A DNA stretch of 64,000 nucleotides, taken from positions 8,596,501 through 8,660,500 of the forward strand of contig NC_089724.1 of NCBI RefSeq assembly GCF_035083965.1. The letters run 5' to 3'. Below, in pieces: positions 33,205 through 45,577 of this stretch. Under the pieces are notes generated by a model, which saw only the letters and a list, made by a program, of their open reading frames with translations, was not told where the DNA came from and did not search any database. The stretch comes from Branchiostoma lanceolatum. Its lineage: Eukaryota > Chordata > Leptocardii > Amphioxiformes > Branchiostomatidae. Both the position numbers and the translations under genes were made by a program. Position 1 is the stretch's first letter. The number at the start of each line of letters is the position of its first letter.

Positions 33205-33561
33205 TATAAACTCGAGAGTTGCCCCCACCCCTGCGGCACCATCCCGCTCGTCCAGACATTTGCACTCAGCAGCGTACAGAGTCCCTACGGCCAGAACTGA
33301 GTACAGAAGACAGTCCTTCTTCCCCAGGACAACCAGAGAATGGAATAGCCTTCCAGCCTCCGTCGCCTTCAGTTCAACTCTCGACAGTTTCAAACAACAG
33401 GTTTAACAGGTTTAACTCCCCACCCCTCCCATTCCCAACCCCCGGTTTGTTACATCTCACATCCTCACTCCCAACTTGCAGTAGACTTCCAGTAAGTTGA
33501 AAGGCAGCAAAATCTTCACCACGTTGAAGGCGGCTGCCTAAACCGAAAGAAGAAGAAGAAC
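33205..33561 (+). mobile_element. 5'-truncated LINE, 3' end of ORF2
   Basis: One plus-strand frame reads YRVPTARTEYRRQSFFPRT, then TREWNSLPASVAFSS and TLDSFKQQV. This is the standard C-terminal ending of CR1/L2/RTE-type reverse transcriptase ORFs (SFFPRTxxEWNSLP...LDSFK). A short 3' UTR ends in an AAGAAGAAGAA tail at about 33561. Confidence 0.7.
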
Positions 33562-33871
33562 TCCCTGCTTATGATTGTTATAATTAGTACCCCGCGTTTG
33601 ATATAATTGCCAACAGAACGCGGATCCATTGAGGGACCAACGCCATCCTACGCTAGGTCCACATAGACGTGATGTTTTACAATTGCGTGTTCATTGTACT
33701 GCAAGACAATGCTGAAGGTCGTTACTATGATGAATGCTTCAGCTCATGCTAATACTTTACACTATCAGGGGTGCAATTCTCCTTTCAAATTGAAGTGAAA
33801 TCGTACATGAAATACGAAGATAAGGAAATAGTTTCTATATATATATTCCACTACTGAATTAGCATCACAAA

Positions 33872-36800
33872 CTAAAAGCTGTAGTCGTCGATGTCCAACA
33901 TCTTCTTGGCCTTAATGGAGTCATAGATGAACTCTTCAAACACGATGGGGATCTGTGAAAATAGGGGATGAAGAAGTAAAAAAAAAACATTTTAAAAAGC
34001 GCAGAATCGGTCCACAAACAGCAGATGTCCATCTCTTCAATGATTCAAAGGCATCAGCCGCAAAAATTCAACAACAGTTCGTTGCATCAATGTTATGCAC
34101 ACCTTAGGTAGTGGATGTTTAAAGATATTGACTAGTGGGCACTTAATGTCAAAGCATTTACCTTGTGGGTGATGGCGTCCCTGACCTTCCCAGTCTTTTT
34201 CTTATACTCAGACTTGGTGCAGACGAGAACGGAGTTGTGTACAAAAGGAACTATCCGGCCAAGAGAATATGTCAGTAATAAAAAAAAAACTGTGTCACGT
34301 CTATCGCGTTTAACTGCATGGACTTGTACGATACATGTAAGAACTTTGCTAGAAACTATCATGTCTCAGACAGGCCATCTAAAACTCACATTCATTCATT
34401 CTTTCATTGCTTATCTTGTAAAAACTGGTAGAAGAAGCCAAAGCTACTCAGGTGGAATATTATATGCTGGCTGGGTGTTTCCCCAACAGTTCCTAAAATT
34501 TGCACAATAGCCACGTTTTTTTTTGTTTAAAGCATTCCAGGTCAACGACATATAGTTCATAATGTTTCCGTCACAGCACCAGCTATATAAACAATATAGG
34601 GGTACACCCACCGGGAGTTCCTCCATGTTTGATGACGAGTTCCTTGATGGTTTCCGTTGAGTTTTTGGCTATCTTCCCGGCAACGAGTTTCTCCGACAAA
34701 GTGAAATTTTGATTCTTAAACGGCCTGCATGGGATAGATAGATAGTTCATACAAAAAATCTGTATGTACCAATAAAGTATAAGTGATATGCTTTGAATAA
34801 TGTAACTGAGAGCACATACCCTATTATGTAATAGGACATATAACGTAATGATACATAGAATTCTTTATCTATTTGATAAAAGGTGTCGGTATCTAACAAA
34901 CATATTAATCAGTAGCCTACTTATTTAATATCTGGAATTGACGCTGTCTTTAGAGTCAATGGTTCTATGTTTAGGACTTTGACTCTTCAGCCTATTTACC
35001 TGGCTATGGGCACGACTTTGGCACTTTTAGCCTCTCTGTACAGCCTCTTCACTGTTTCTGGGGACTTCGGCTTGTTCTTGGGTTTCGGCTTTAAGGGTGG
35101 CGCAGGGGCAGGCGGCGGTGGTGGTGTTTCGCTGCGCTCTGGCTCAGGCTCAGGCTCAGGAATGTATTGACCCTTCTGCTTCGCGACTTCCTACAGACGC
35201 CCAAATATATGAAATATTAGTTTTAATATAGTCTGGGAACTTAAAAATGAAATATTCAACGGCAAAAAATATATATCAGCTAAAAATATATCATAAATAT
35301 GAAAGTTAAAGTGTCTGTGTCTTGTCATATTATGTATATCATATGTACTCCGTCATGGAAATGCAGCGCACAGTTACATATAAAACATATAATCCTGTCA
35401 TGTAACGGCACGTGTCTAAATCTGATATCTACCAAAACACCCAAAACAGTCCTCTGACATGTAATGAGCATTGAACTGTTTGATTCTCTTGAATCTTGTA
35501 AAAGTTTGTAACATAAAGTTTGACACTTACCACTGTGACTTCGTGGATTTTCGTGGCTAGTTTCGGTGGAACGAAAGGCTGTCTGTTCTTGCCGAACACT
35601 TTCCCTGCTGTGGGCGTCTCATTGGCTAGAGACGAGACCATCGCTTTCATTCGCGCCCAGTGACTAGGGTCAAAGTTCTCCGGGGCCAGAAGTGTTACAC
35701 AGTAGTCAAGGTTTTCTTTCATCGACGTAGTGAAATCAGTCACCTTGAGGCAGGCTTCTGGACTCACCAGCGTCTTCACCTCGTCCTGTGTTTTTGTGAT
35801 GATGTTGATACCTTCCTTAAGATGGCGTGTTGCATGTGGTACCCACGATTTGTCTTCCCCCTTTTTGATCCAGGTGGCAGCTTTGTTGATCGAGTTCGCT
35901 GTCAGGACGCGACTGTCTTCTTGCAATGTTGTGACGATGGCGATTTCCGCCCGTTGGACCTTGTTTAACTCCTGCTGGTATGGGAGATCTGACGTGTGCG
36001 CGATGATATAGCTGCACGCTTCTGGAATGTCTATGTCATCTTTGGTAACCGAGGTCACGTCTGGGATGTCTTCGCCATCTTTGCTTATTACCAAGGACCC
36101 TTCTGGGATGTCTTCGCCATCTTTGCTTACCGAAGTCGTTTCTGAGATGTCTTTGCCATCTTTGCTTACCGAAGTCGTTACTGGGATGACTTTGCCATCT
36201 TTGCTTACCGAGGTCGCTTCTGGGATGTCTTCGCCATCTTTGCTTACCGAAGTCGTTTCTGGGATGTCCTTGCCATCTTTGCTTACCGAAGTCGTTTCTG
36301 GGATGTCTTTGCCATCTTTGCTTACCGAAGTCGCTTCTGGGATGTCTTCGCCATCTTTGCTTACCGAAGTCGTTTCTGGGATGTCCTTGCCATCTTTGCT
36401 TACCGAAGTCGTTTCTGGGATGTCTTTGCCATCTTTGCTTACAGTGGTCGCTTCTGGGATGTCTGTTCCATCTTTGCTTACCGAGGTCGCTTCTGGGATG
36501 TCTTTGCCATTTTTGCTTACCGAGGTCGCTTCTGGGATGTCTCTGCCATCTTTGCCTACCGAGGTCACTTCTTGGATGTCTTTGCCAACTTTGCTTACCG
36601 AAGACCCTTCTGGGATGCCTGTTTCATCTTTGCTTACCAAGGTCTCTTCTTGGATGTCTTTGCCACCTTTGCTTACCGAGGGATCTTTGTGCGTGCTGGC
36701 CGTTATCATCGACAATGTGTGTCCTTTTTTCAGACTAGACCTTTGTCCATAGCTGTTCTTGCTTCGCTTGATGTCTCGGTCCCTTGCTTCTTCCCTGATC

Positions 36801-38751
36801 AGGTCTCCCACCGTATCGTGGTAGAACGGTATTGTGGCGTGTAGCTCTCGTTCAACGTGATCAGTCCCCACGTATGTGACGATGGCTTGCACGACGTCCT
36901 TTCCTGACAGACTTGTTTCCCAGTCACCCGGCAGATTCAGGACACACTGGATGTGCTTCTTCATGTCCTCGGAAATGTCGTGCACGAAGTACTTAGATTC
37001 TGTTCCCGCCCCCCGCAGTTGAGATGTTTCAGCTGTCATCAGAGGGCTGACCATGGATTTGAACTCAAACGTGAGTCCGTTGAGCGCATGTAGGGTTACA
37101 CGGACGTTGGAAACAAGGCATGTCTCCCGAAGGAAGATGGGAATCATCATGTCGGCCTCGAAATTGCTGTCGTCGCTGAGCCAGAAAAACGCGTCACTCC
37201 CGAGTTTCTGGCTGACTTCGTACAGAAGATGTGGCCTGTATTGCCCTATTGTGAATGTTGAGATAGGTAGGCATGCCTCTCCACAAACGGACGCTTTCTT
37301 CTCGTTGAATGCTTGTATCAATCCGTTGGTATTTGTAATGCCCTGGTTTGCTTGACCATCCGTGAAGAGAATGATGCCGTTGTGGAAGGACCCCCTGAGG
37401 TAAAATTGCAAATGAATATCGGAACAATCTTTTATGATCTTCAATCACTAAATGCTACCACTGTCCTGTTGCAATTTGTACTCTGAACAGGTATGTGAAT
37501 GCCCAAGTTGTGCACTCGCGTTCATAACCCTTTCCACACAAGAAGGTATGCACATTTTGTTATTGCCTATTTAGCATACGTTATACATCACAAGGGAAAT
37601 AGATTTTATAACATCTTGAGCGTACCCTGACTGAAACATGTCTAATGCTGCGAGGAGGCCATCACTGAGGTTCGTTTGTCCACGGGTGTCCAGGGTCTTG
37701 ATCGCTTCCAAAGCTTGAACCTATAGAATGTCATAGAACCAAAATGATCGCTGATGTCAGAACAAAACAAACTGAAAACTATATCATGATTATACAAAAA
37801 TGAAAGCTCTTAGATTTACCCTCCCGTCCTTGTCTAACTGAGTCATCGGTAGTTTAACTTGAACGTCAGTAGCAAATGTGACGATTGCCATCTGGTCATC
37901 CTCCTTTAGGTTTTGAACCATCAGCTCAGCAAAAAGCTTCATTCTTTGGATCAAACTCATGTCATCATCACCAACACTGTGAAAACAAATTGTGCACAGT
38001 CTTGTATTGAAAATCACATCAGCATATGAATTGCGAAATATGTAATACTAATAGTGTTCGGAAATAAAAAAAACGAAGTTCTTCATTCACAACCAGAAAA
38101 TTAAAACAACCGACGTTTTGGTGACGGCCTGTTACCTTTCTCATGACAATAGTGACTGGAGCTAGGAGTCACTGCAGCTAGGTTAAGAAACAATAACATC
38201 GCAGTGCTGTCATATATGAATGTTATAATACTTCAAGAACAATTTATGTTTTCTTGATCTGTACTACCAAGCGTTATCTAGAATACTATCTGGAACCACT
38301 GAAAAAACAACAGAGGGACAATATCTTACTTATCGTCCATACTGAAACTCTCGTCAATGACGGCAACGAAACGTAAAGGTGTTCTGCTCATGGATACCGC
38401 ATCGAATATTTTGTCTCTTGAAATCAACTCCCAAACGACATTCATTCGTGGCGGTTGCTGCAAGGCGAAAGGAAAGAAGACCTTGTCTTTAATAAAAACA
38501 AACTACTTATTTATCGAATGAGCTACATATGTATCAAGAAAATAAACAGTAATTTACAAATAATTTAAGTGTCAAGAACATAGCTGTTGAGGCATGTAAT
38601 TTGACAATTTAATAATCCGATAGCCCACGTAATCTGTTATAACAATTTTAGGCCGAAAAACAAAGGAAATTTGTACCAGTTTTTTGTCCACAGTGTAAAA
38701 GTAGACCAAGTCCAGCTGGCTCCGATCCTCCTGATGCCCAGCTTCTGCCAT
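33872..38751 (-). CDS. vWA-BRCT protein 1 (9 exons), with an in-frame 13-residue repeat array
   Basis: Exons on the minus strand: 38751-38677, 38457-38330, 37976-37820, 37720-37626, 37394-35531, 35190-35000, 34724-34612, 34250-34162, 33952-33872 (930 residues, phases consistent). The N-terminal half is a vWA domain with a complete metal site: DESFS, Thr in GQTNLSDG, Asp in LFTDGQ. A beta-rich region follows, then a repeat array, a conserved block (WARMKAMVSSLANETPTAGK), a Pro-rich exon (PEPEPEPERSE, PPPPPAPAPP) and a C-terminal BRCT domain (KLVAGKI, IKHGGTP, NSVLVCTKSEYKKK, VFEEFIYDSI) of the PARP1 sort. vWA domains bind ligands through a metal ion and BRCT domains often bind phosphopeptides. 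No signal peptide is visible, so the protein is probably intracellular. The tandem paralogue lies 2 kb away on the same strand. Confidence 0.85.
36030..36695 (-). repeat. Coding minisatellite: about 17 units of 39 bp (13 residues)
   Basis: Within exon 5 of vWA-BRCT 1, units follow the pattern SVSKDGKDIPETT. Units near the middle are almost identical and form a 117-bp higher-order unit (KDIPETT, KDIPETT, EDIPEAT) occurring at least twice in a row. Edge units are diverged (SVSKVGKDIQEVT, SVTKDDIDIPEAC). The unit is a multiple of 3, so the frame is kept and the opposite strand is also open (36027-36752), which is not a gene. The paralogue has a non-repetitive acidic linker at this place. Confidence 0.95.
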
Positions 38752-38865
38752 GGTTGTGCTCCGTTAGTGTTAAGTTTTAGTCAGCTACTTGAGACGCAAT
38801 TGCAGAACATAAGAAAGAAATGAATTGTACATTAAGCCTCTCTCAGTGCTGAACTTCGTTTGTCT

Positions 38866-38893
38866 GTCTGTTTGTTTGTTTGTTTGTTTGTTT
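38866..38893 (+). repeat. (GTTT)n microsatellite
   Basis: Short tetranucleotide run about 115 bp upstream of the vWA-BRCT 1 start codon. Confidence 0.8.
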
Positions 38894-38945
38894 AACTTAC
38901 TTTAAATGTATGTGAAATGTACACATCAAGATTCCGAGTAACATC

Positions 38946-39064
38946 TACCCTGGGTACCATTCTTCGTAGTAGCCGCTGGCTCAACTTGATGATCTTTTCC
39001 AGTGGTTGGCAAGCGAAAATATTGAGCCAGCGGTTACTACGGAGGATGATACCTAGGCTAGGTA
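38946..39064 (+). mobile_element. Short palindromic MITE upstream of vWA-BRCT 1
   Basis: The two halves are inverted copies: left TACCCTGGGTACCATTCTTC and GTAGCCGCTGGCTCAA, right TTGAGCCAGCGGTTAC and GATACCTAGGCTAGGTA. Length is 119 bp with no coding capacity. The rest of 39065-40828 (the intergenic space between the two vWA-BRCT genes) shows no gene. Confidence 0.65.
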
Positions 39065-40828
39065 AAACCATTTTAATGCATGCATTTCTGCGTCACGTCC
39101 GAATCGACGATCTGCGCCATACGTGTTCTCTCAACATCCTATGTTTTTTTTTAGCATTAACCTGTTGCCCCCTCTTCGATAAGCACCTGTCAAGAGTTAA
39201 AGTTTGTTCTTTGACCTCCGGATAAATCATTCATCAACCTGAGTTAATTAATCTTCACTATATGCACTTCGCGTTAACGTTACTACTGGTTGAAAAGGGC
39301 ATTGAGTGGAATGAAGGTGGTTCGGGATTCAAACTCTAGAAAAAGTCTATGCGCCATGAGAATATATAATAGGATCAATGCAAACTTCGAACTCTGGTTA
39401 TATGTTTATGTTCACACAACACTTCGTAACTTTGCGCCTTCGCCATTAGATAGAAATCTAAACTTCTCACTGGCATCTACATTTCCTGCCGTCATTTTTT
39501 AGGGTCACTACTACAGTCTGAAAGCAATCTACAATTTACTATGACATATGAAATAGTTTTTCACCTTAAATCCCTTTTCGCTGCTTCAAAAATGAAAGTG
39601 GTTGGCCTCCCGGATATTCAACACGGCGACAAAGTGTAGAATCAACTTTCAACCACACATTATTCAATAGTTACTATAAGTATGCGAACATAAAAGCATT
39701 GTTTACCTGTATTATTCTGATGACAGAGTCCACTGCTTAACTCAGTCTTGACTTTCTGTAATAAGAATACTTCAGCCCAAGACTAGAGGAACAGGCCAAA
39801 TCTATGGAAGGGGGGGGGGGGTAGCGTTCCTACTCAATATATATGTGAAACATATGGCATACCTCTTCTCCTATAATTCATTATCAAACAGTTTGTAATT
39901 TACCCTTACTTGTACTTACTTGCCCTTACTCTATCGAAAGCTTTTTATTTGCAAATTTCTAAAGACAAGTTTTGATAACACATTTTGAATTGGTTTCTCC
40001 CTTCTTCTGACCACGTAGTCACATTTTGTCACTATGACTACAAATGGGAGGTACAAACACGTAGCCTGTGGTTCAGTTGGCCCTGCCGTATGAAGTGTTT
40101 GTTTAAGTTCTTTTGTCCCTTAGATTGACTTTAGACTCAGTAGGCTTCTGGAGGGACGAAAACAACTCAGTTCCAAGAAAGTTTGGTTTCGCTCCTAGAC
40201 AGACGTGTTTTCGTCGTTCCATCGTCGCTAGGAAACTAAAACTTGATAACATCTTCTGCATGTAAAAACTTTTGATAACCCACCATCAGTTATCTCAAGC
40301 TAAGACGACATTTCAAAGAAAAAACTGTTATTCTACTGGTTTTAAGAGTTTGCATTGTGTAATTGTAAGATAGTCTTGGTACAGGAGTTCACTTCCCGTG
40401 TTTGCGTCGAGTAATATAGATTATAGATGCGACCGATGATATAACCTATATTCTTATCCCGTCTGTATGTGAAGTTACTAACTTCTTGACTACCGTAAGA
40501 AGGAAAAAAACGTACAAAATTAAGGCTGTTGTAAAACTTGTATTTACTGCACTTCAGACAAATTATTATTGTTAATTACAACATTATATACATAATCACG
40601 TTGATTGCTACAATTCGTCTCCAATACGTTCTGAGCTGATGCTGCAATCACATGTCATTATTGCAACAAACCTCCATCTTTTTGAAATACATTCAACCCT
40701 GAGTGATTCTGCATTCGATGCTATGTTCTAATTTGAAGATAGAATTATACGTGTATACAGTTAACACCTCTCATAGAGGCAATCTAAGACCGTTGCTTGT
40801 GTGTTCATCTTAGCAAGGCAGTGCATGA

Positions 40829-43800
40829 TCACCAGAATCTGTAATCTTCAATGTCTAACATCTTTTTCGCCTTGATGGAGTCGTAGATGAACTCTTCGAA
40901 AACAATCGGCGTCTGAAAGACATGTAACAACACATTGATCACAAAGTAGCTACATGGTGTATCAATTTCCAAAATTTGATATAATCAAGGTGGAAAATCT
41001 TCAACAATCTTCAACTATCAAATTTAGCTATATATTGTTAAGTACACTGTATAAGATTAATGTAGGAATTGTGGTCTCATGTTGTGAAGTACTGATAGAT
41101 TGTAATGATTATCATATTGTTCTGTTAGCCAAATTAATAGTTCTGTGTTACTCAATGACGTTATGCTATATATGTCTTCATGAAGTAGATACATATAACG
41201 CAGCGGGTGCATTAGGTTTACAGTTCAGTCAATATAAGCAAAGCATCATACAACCTTGTTTGCTTTGGCGTCTCTGACTTTGGCCGTCTTCTTCTCAAAC
41301 TCTTCCTTCGTGCATACAAGGATGGAGTTTTGGATGAAGGGAACTGAAAATAGGTGAAAACAAAACAACAATCACTGTTTAATACTTGGTACCTAGCTCA
41401 TATTGAATGCAATGGGTAGCAAAATCTAATTAGCTAGCTTACAAATAGAAATCAACACCCATAACTTTGTCAGAAGAACTAATTCAATGAAAATCAAATC
41501 AATATGATGATGTCTTACCCGGGGTTCCCCCATGCTTTATGATGAGGTCCTTGACAGGCTCTAATGATTTCTTTCCAGTTCGTCCGGCAACCAGTCTTTC
41601 CGACAGCGTGAAATATGTATTCTTGAATGTTCTGTCGTTAAAAACAATTGTCTATAAGTTAGCATAAAGTGCATCATTCAGACAGTGTGAAGTATGTGTT
41701 ATTGAATGTCCTGTCGGTGAAAAAACAATTACTTATAAATAAGCATAAAACGCAATTGATGATTTGACACCTGAGCCAGTTTAATGTATAATAGAGTCGT
41801 CATGCATGATGTCGTCAACTTCATTCAAGGGGGGTTAGGTGAGATATGAACTTTTCAGGAACTTCTATGAAATTTTACGATGATACTTTACAATTAAATA
41901 ATGTCTATACCTTGTGGTGACTGCCTTCGTTCCCCCCTTTGCCTCCTTGAAAAGTTTCTTGACGGTCTCCGGTGACTTTGGCTTGTTGGCTGTCTTTGGC
42001 CTCACTGGTTGTGCTGTCTTCTTTGTGACTGGAGCGACCTACATTTGCCATTGAGGAATTATTTGTATTTATGCCAACATACAGTGGAGTACAGAATAGC
42101 TTCTAAGAAAAAAATGCTTATTTGACCAGTGTGATAATAATCAATCAGTATCAATCTACCAAGCTTTCTCAACAGTAATAAAAAAAGAGTACTCACCGCA
42201 TGCGATTTGGGCCTCACCGGTTCCTCTTTTTTCTTCTTTGCTGCTTGCTTGGCCTTGGTATCTTGAACGATCTAAGTTTATACCAATTCAAAAAAGCATT
42301 TAGCCGCATTGATGCTGGGGTCAATAACAATCGTTTACGGATGTTTTACCTTTCAGACAAAGGCCATCAAAAAGCCATTTATCTAAACATGTGTGTCTTT
42401 GTGTAGTTCATCTTCAAAGTTATTCCATTGAAAAGTTAAAGAAGCATAGCAGCTGTACTGATTAAAGAATAAAATTGCAAACATGAACATAAAATAGTGA
42501 CTGTAGAAATACGCACCTTCTTGTATTTCTGCATCTCAGTTTTCATCGCTGGCGGGGCGAATGGTCTGTCTTCTCCGTGGAAGATCTTACCGCTGGTAGG
42601 GCTCTCATTTGCGATGGACGAGGCCATGGCCTTCATCTTCTGCCACATGACTGGGTTTGGATTATCCACTAGCTCGAAACACACATCCAGGTGGCCAATC
42701 ATGGAATCTGCATACTGTGTCAGCACTACCACCGCCTCTTCAGAAAGAATGGTGTTGACGTGCGTCTTTGTCTGGTTGATGCTGTTTTTGGTCTCGTTGA
42801 TGGTTGTTTTGGATTCTTCGAACTCGTTGGCTTCGATGAAGTCGGCTGATATGTTGATGGCGCCCACCGTCATGGTTCTGCACTCCTCCTGTGCAATCTT
42901 CGCGATGGTCCGCTCGGCTCTGGTCACCTCGTCCAACTCGGAGGCAACGCTCGGAGACATGTAGGCGATCGTCTGGAGTTCCATCTCAGTGGGAATGTAC
43001 TCATCTGGTGCCTGAAGACTACTGGTGACAGCCAGCTCGTCTTCGTTACACGTTGTGTTAGCTTTCATCGACATGTTCTCCAGATCCCGTTCTGCTTGGG
43101 CACTGGACCTCAGTTTTGGATTTTCGGCGTCCGACATTTCCCTTCCTACCCCTTCCGTCTGTTCACTACCCTTTCTTCCCTCTTCACCATTGACGTCTTT
43201 GACCTCTTGTGTAGATCCAGATGTTTTGATGCTCTCTTCCTCTTCTGTAATCGCCTGCTGTGATGCATCTCCTTTCTGTGATTGGCCATTTTCTATCGTG
43301 GTTGTTGTTTTCTTGGTTTGGTCTTCAATTCTCTTATCTTCATCACTGTTCTTTCCATCTCTTGCCTCATCATCTGCAATTCCTTCGTTTCTCTTGTCAA
43401 GGCTCGTCGCTTCCCCTGTCACCTGGGACGTGTTACTACCATCAACGGCACGACCTTCTTCTGAGCTGGATTCCTTTTTCACAATGACCTGGTCGTTCTT
43501 TTCCCTTTTGTCGCCAGCAGTCGGTTTCTCCCTTGTTCCTTCAGACCTCTTTTCCTTTCGGCATTTGTCCTTCTTTAGGTCTGCGAGTGTGATGAGTTTG
43601 AGTGGAATGACAGCATTGATTTCTCTCTCAATGTTGTTAAAGTCGCGGTAAGTGATGTGTACTTCCATGATGCCCTCGTCTCCCAATGCGTCTTCGTAGT
43701 CGTCCGGTATGTTCAGGTAACACGGGATGTGTTTGAACATGTCGGCAGAGATGTCGTGAAAGTAGTACGCGATGGACACGTAGTCTGAAGTGCCGTCAGG

Positions 43801-45577
43801 AGGATCCACCATCCTGCTACTCTTCATCTGATCTATGTCAAAGGTCACGCCGTTGATGGCCCGAAGATTGACGAGGATGTCCGTAACGAGCGAAGTTTCC
43901 CGAAGGTAGACCGGGATCATCATGTCGGCCTCGAAGTTGTCAAAGTCGTTGATCCAGAAGAACGAGTCGCTGCCGAGCCGTTGGCTGATTTCGTAGAGGA
44001 GGTCGGGACGGTAGCCGCCAATGGTAAAAGTGGAGATGGGAAGACTCACACTCGATGAGAAAGACGCTTCTTTTGCAGCGTTGAAAGCAGCAACGATTCC
44101 ATCCGCGTCACAGATACCTTCATTTGCTACCCCGTCCGTAAATACGATGATTCCATTGCGGAAATGTGACCTTGAAAAAAGAATGCCTTATCATAAACAT
44201 GAACAGCCTCTAAAAGACTCTAAGTTAGACTATATCTTACGTTATTTGAGTTTTCATATCCATATTTTGGCATTTTACGGCTGTTTTGATAAAGGTGGTA
44301 CTAAATTTAAAAATATTTTACTCACTCTTGGTCTGAATCCTTGAAGAGCTCCACACCACTAATGATGCCGTCACTGAGGTTAGTTCGCGACCAAGCACGG
44401 ATGTTCTCGATTCTTTTGGCAGCATTGGCCTGTATAAGATAATCATTAACATTAATCTGAGGTTGGAAATGAAGTCAATATTGATATGAAATAGTGATTT
44501 CCTGGCTTATAAAGGCGTTGGGTTTGTTTTGTTTTAGTTTACAATGTATTGATCAGTCTTAAGAGACATATAGTGTCCAAACACGCCCTGTTTACAAATT
44601 GCATTGAAATGACATAATATACTTACTGAGTTTCTGTCAGATGTTTTTTCTGAAGTTGTTATTCAACGTGTGCACAAACATGTATCATATTCTATATAAT
44701 ATGCTCCTTATATCGATCGAATATTCACAAATATTATACCTTCCCATCCTTGTCCATTTTGGTGATTGGCAGAATGATGCGGATTTCGCTATCGAAACCC
44801 ACAATGCCAAGCAAGTCATCTTCTTGGAAACTCTTCACCAGAAGTTCTGCAAAAACCTTCATCTTGTCGATTAGTGACTCATCGTTAATCCTGCAAATAT
44901 AGATATCATTTAGCATAAATTATCATAAAAAAATTCTTAAAGCGCATTATATTTCTGAAAGCTAGTTTTCACGAGACGTTCAAGGAGAGAAACATGGCAG
45001 CTTACGTGCTTTCCATACTGCCGCTCTCATCAATGACCGCAACGAAACGGAAAGGTAGCCTCTTTTTGGTTTCTTTGTCCGTCTCTAACTGCTGTGCTTT
45101 CAGCTCCAGTAAAGTCTTCACCTGAAGTGGAGACTATGACAAAGAATTATAATTATATGCATGTAAAAGATATGTGCTATACAGCAAATAAACGACACAA
45201 TGCTGTCACGCTTAGCTTCCCACAACTACTAAACCCGTATACTAACCACAGCTTACAGCCCATAGCTACTACTGACCGATATACCATCCAGCTTACCCCG
45301 TATTGTCCTTTCTGTGTCACTAAAAGAATGACTAAATAATGAATGAAGACCTTTATTGTACATTCGTTCCCCGAGGGGCTAGATATCGCTCGTCTAACGT
45401 AAACCTTAACTAAGATGTTAAATCTAACTAAAAGAATACAATGATTGCTACTTGGCAAATTGCACAAACAAGAATACAAGAGAATGTGTTCTTTACCTTG
45501 TCTTTCGCCAGCACACAGTAGTAAGACAGTTGCAGTGGCTCTGTCGTGTCGTCTCTCTCATCAGTGCAGTCTGCCAT
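40829..45577 (-). CDS. vWA-BRCT protein 2 (10 exons), tandem paralogue
   Basis: Exons on the minus strand: 45577-45497, 45133-45006, 44890-44740, 44429-44326, 44170-42517, 42271-42197, 42038-41911, 41631-41519, 41343-41255, 40912-40829 (868 residues). Phases match the neighbour exon for exon, except that one Pro-rich exon of the neighbour corresponds to two Lys/Pro-rich exons here. The vWA metal site is intact (DESGS, Thr in SRTNLSDG, Asp in VFTDGV). The linker (about residues 330-490) is rich in Glu, Lys, Ser and Thr and is probably disordered. The block WQKMKAMASSIANESPTSGK is shared with the paralogue. The C-terminal BRCT reads LVAGRTGKKS, IKHGGTPG, NSILVCTKEEFEKK, VFEEFIYDSIKAKKML. I know no named vertebrate protein with vWA then BRCT in this order; PARP4 has both but in the reverse order and with a PARP domain. 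Confidence 0.85.
45338..45420 (-). repeat. Probable LINE 3' end in intron 1 of vWA-BRCT 2
   Basis: On the minus strand the sequence CCCCTCGGGGAACGAATG and ACAATAAAGGTCTTCATTC runs into an ATTCATT tail. The same GAATGAAGACCTT end occurs at about 60336. This resembles the 3' terminus of L2/CR1-like elements. Confidence 0.35.

Noticed and set aside
36030-36695. CRISPR-like regular repeats
   Set aside because: Units are contiguous with no spacers, in frame inside a host coding exon of a eukaryote.
36027-36752. 241-codon plus-strand open frame with regular repeats
   Set aside because: It is the antisense of the 39-bp coding repeat of vWA-BRCT 1. The unit is a multiple of three, so both strands stay open.
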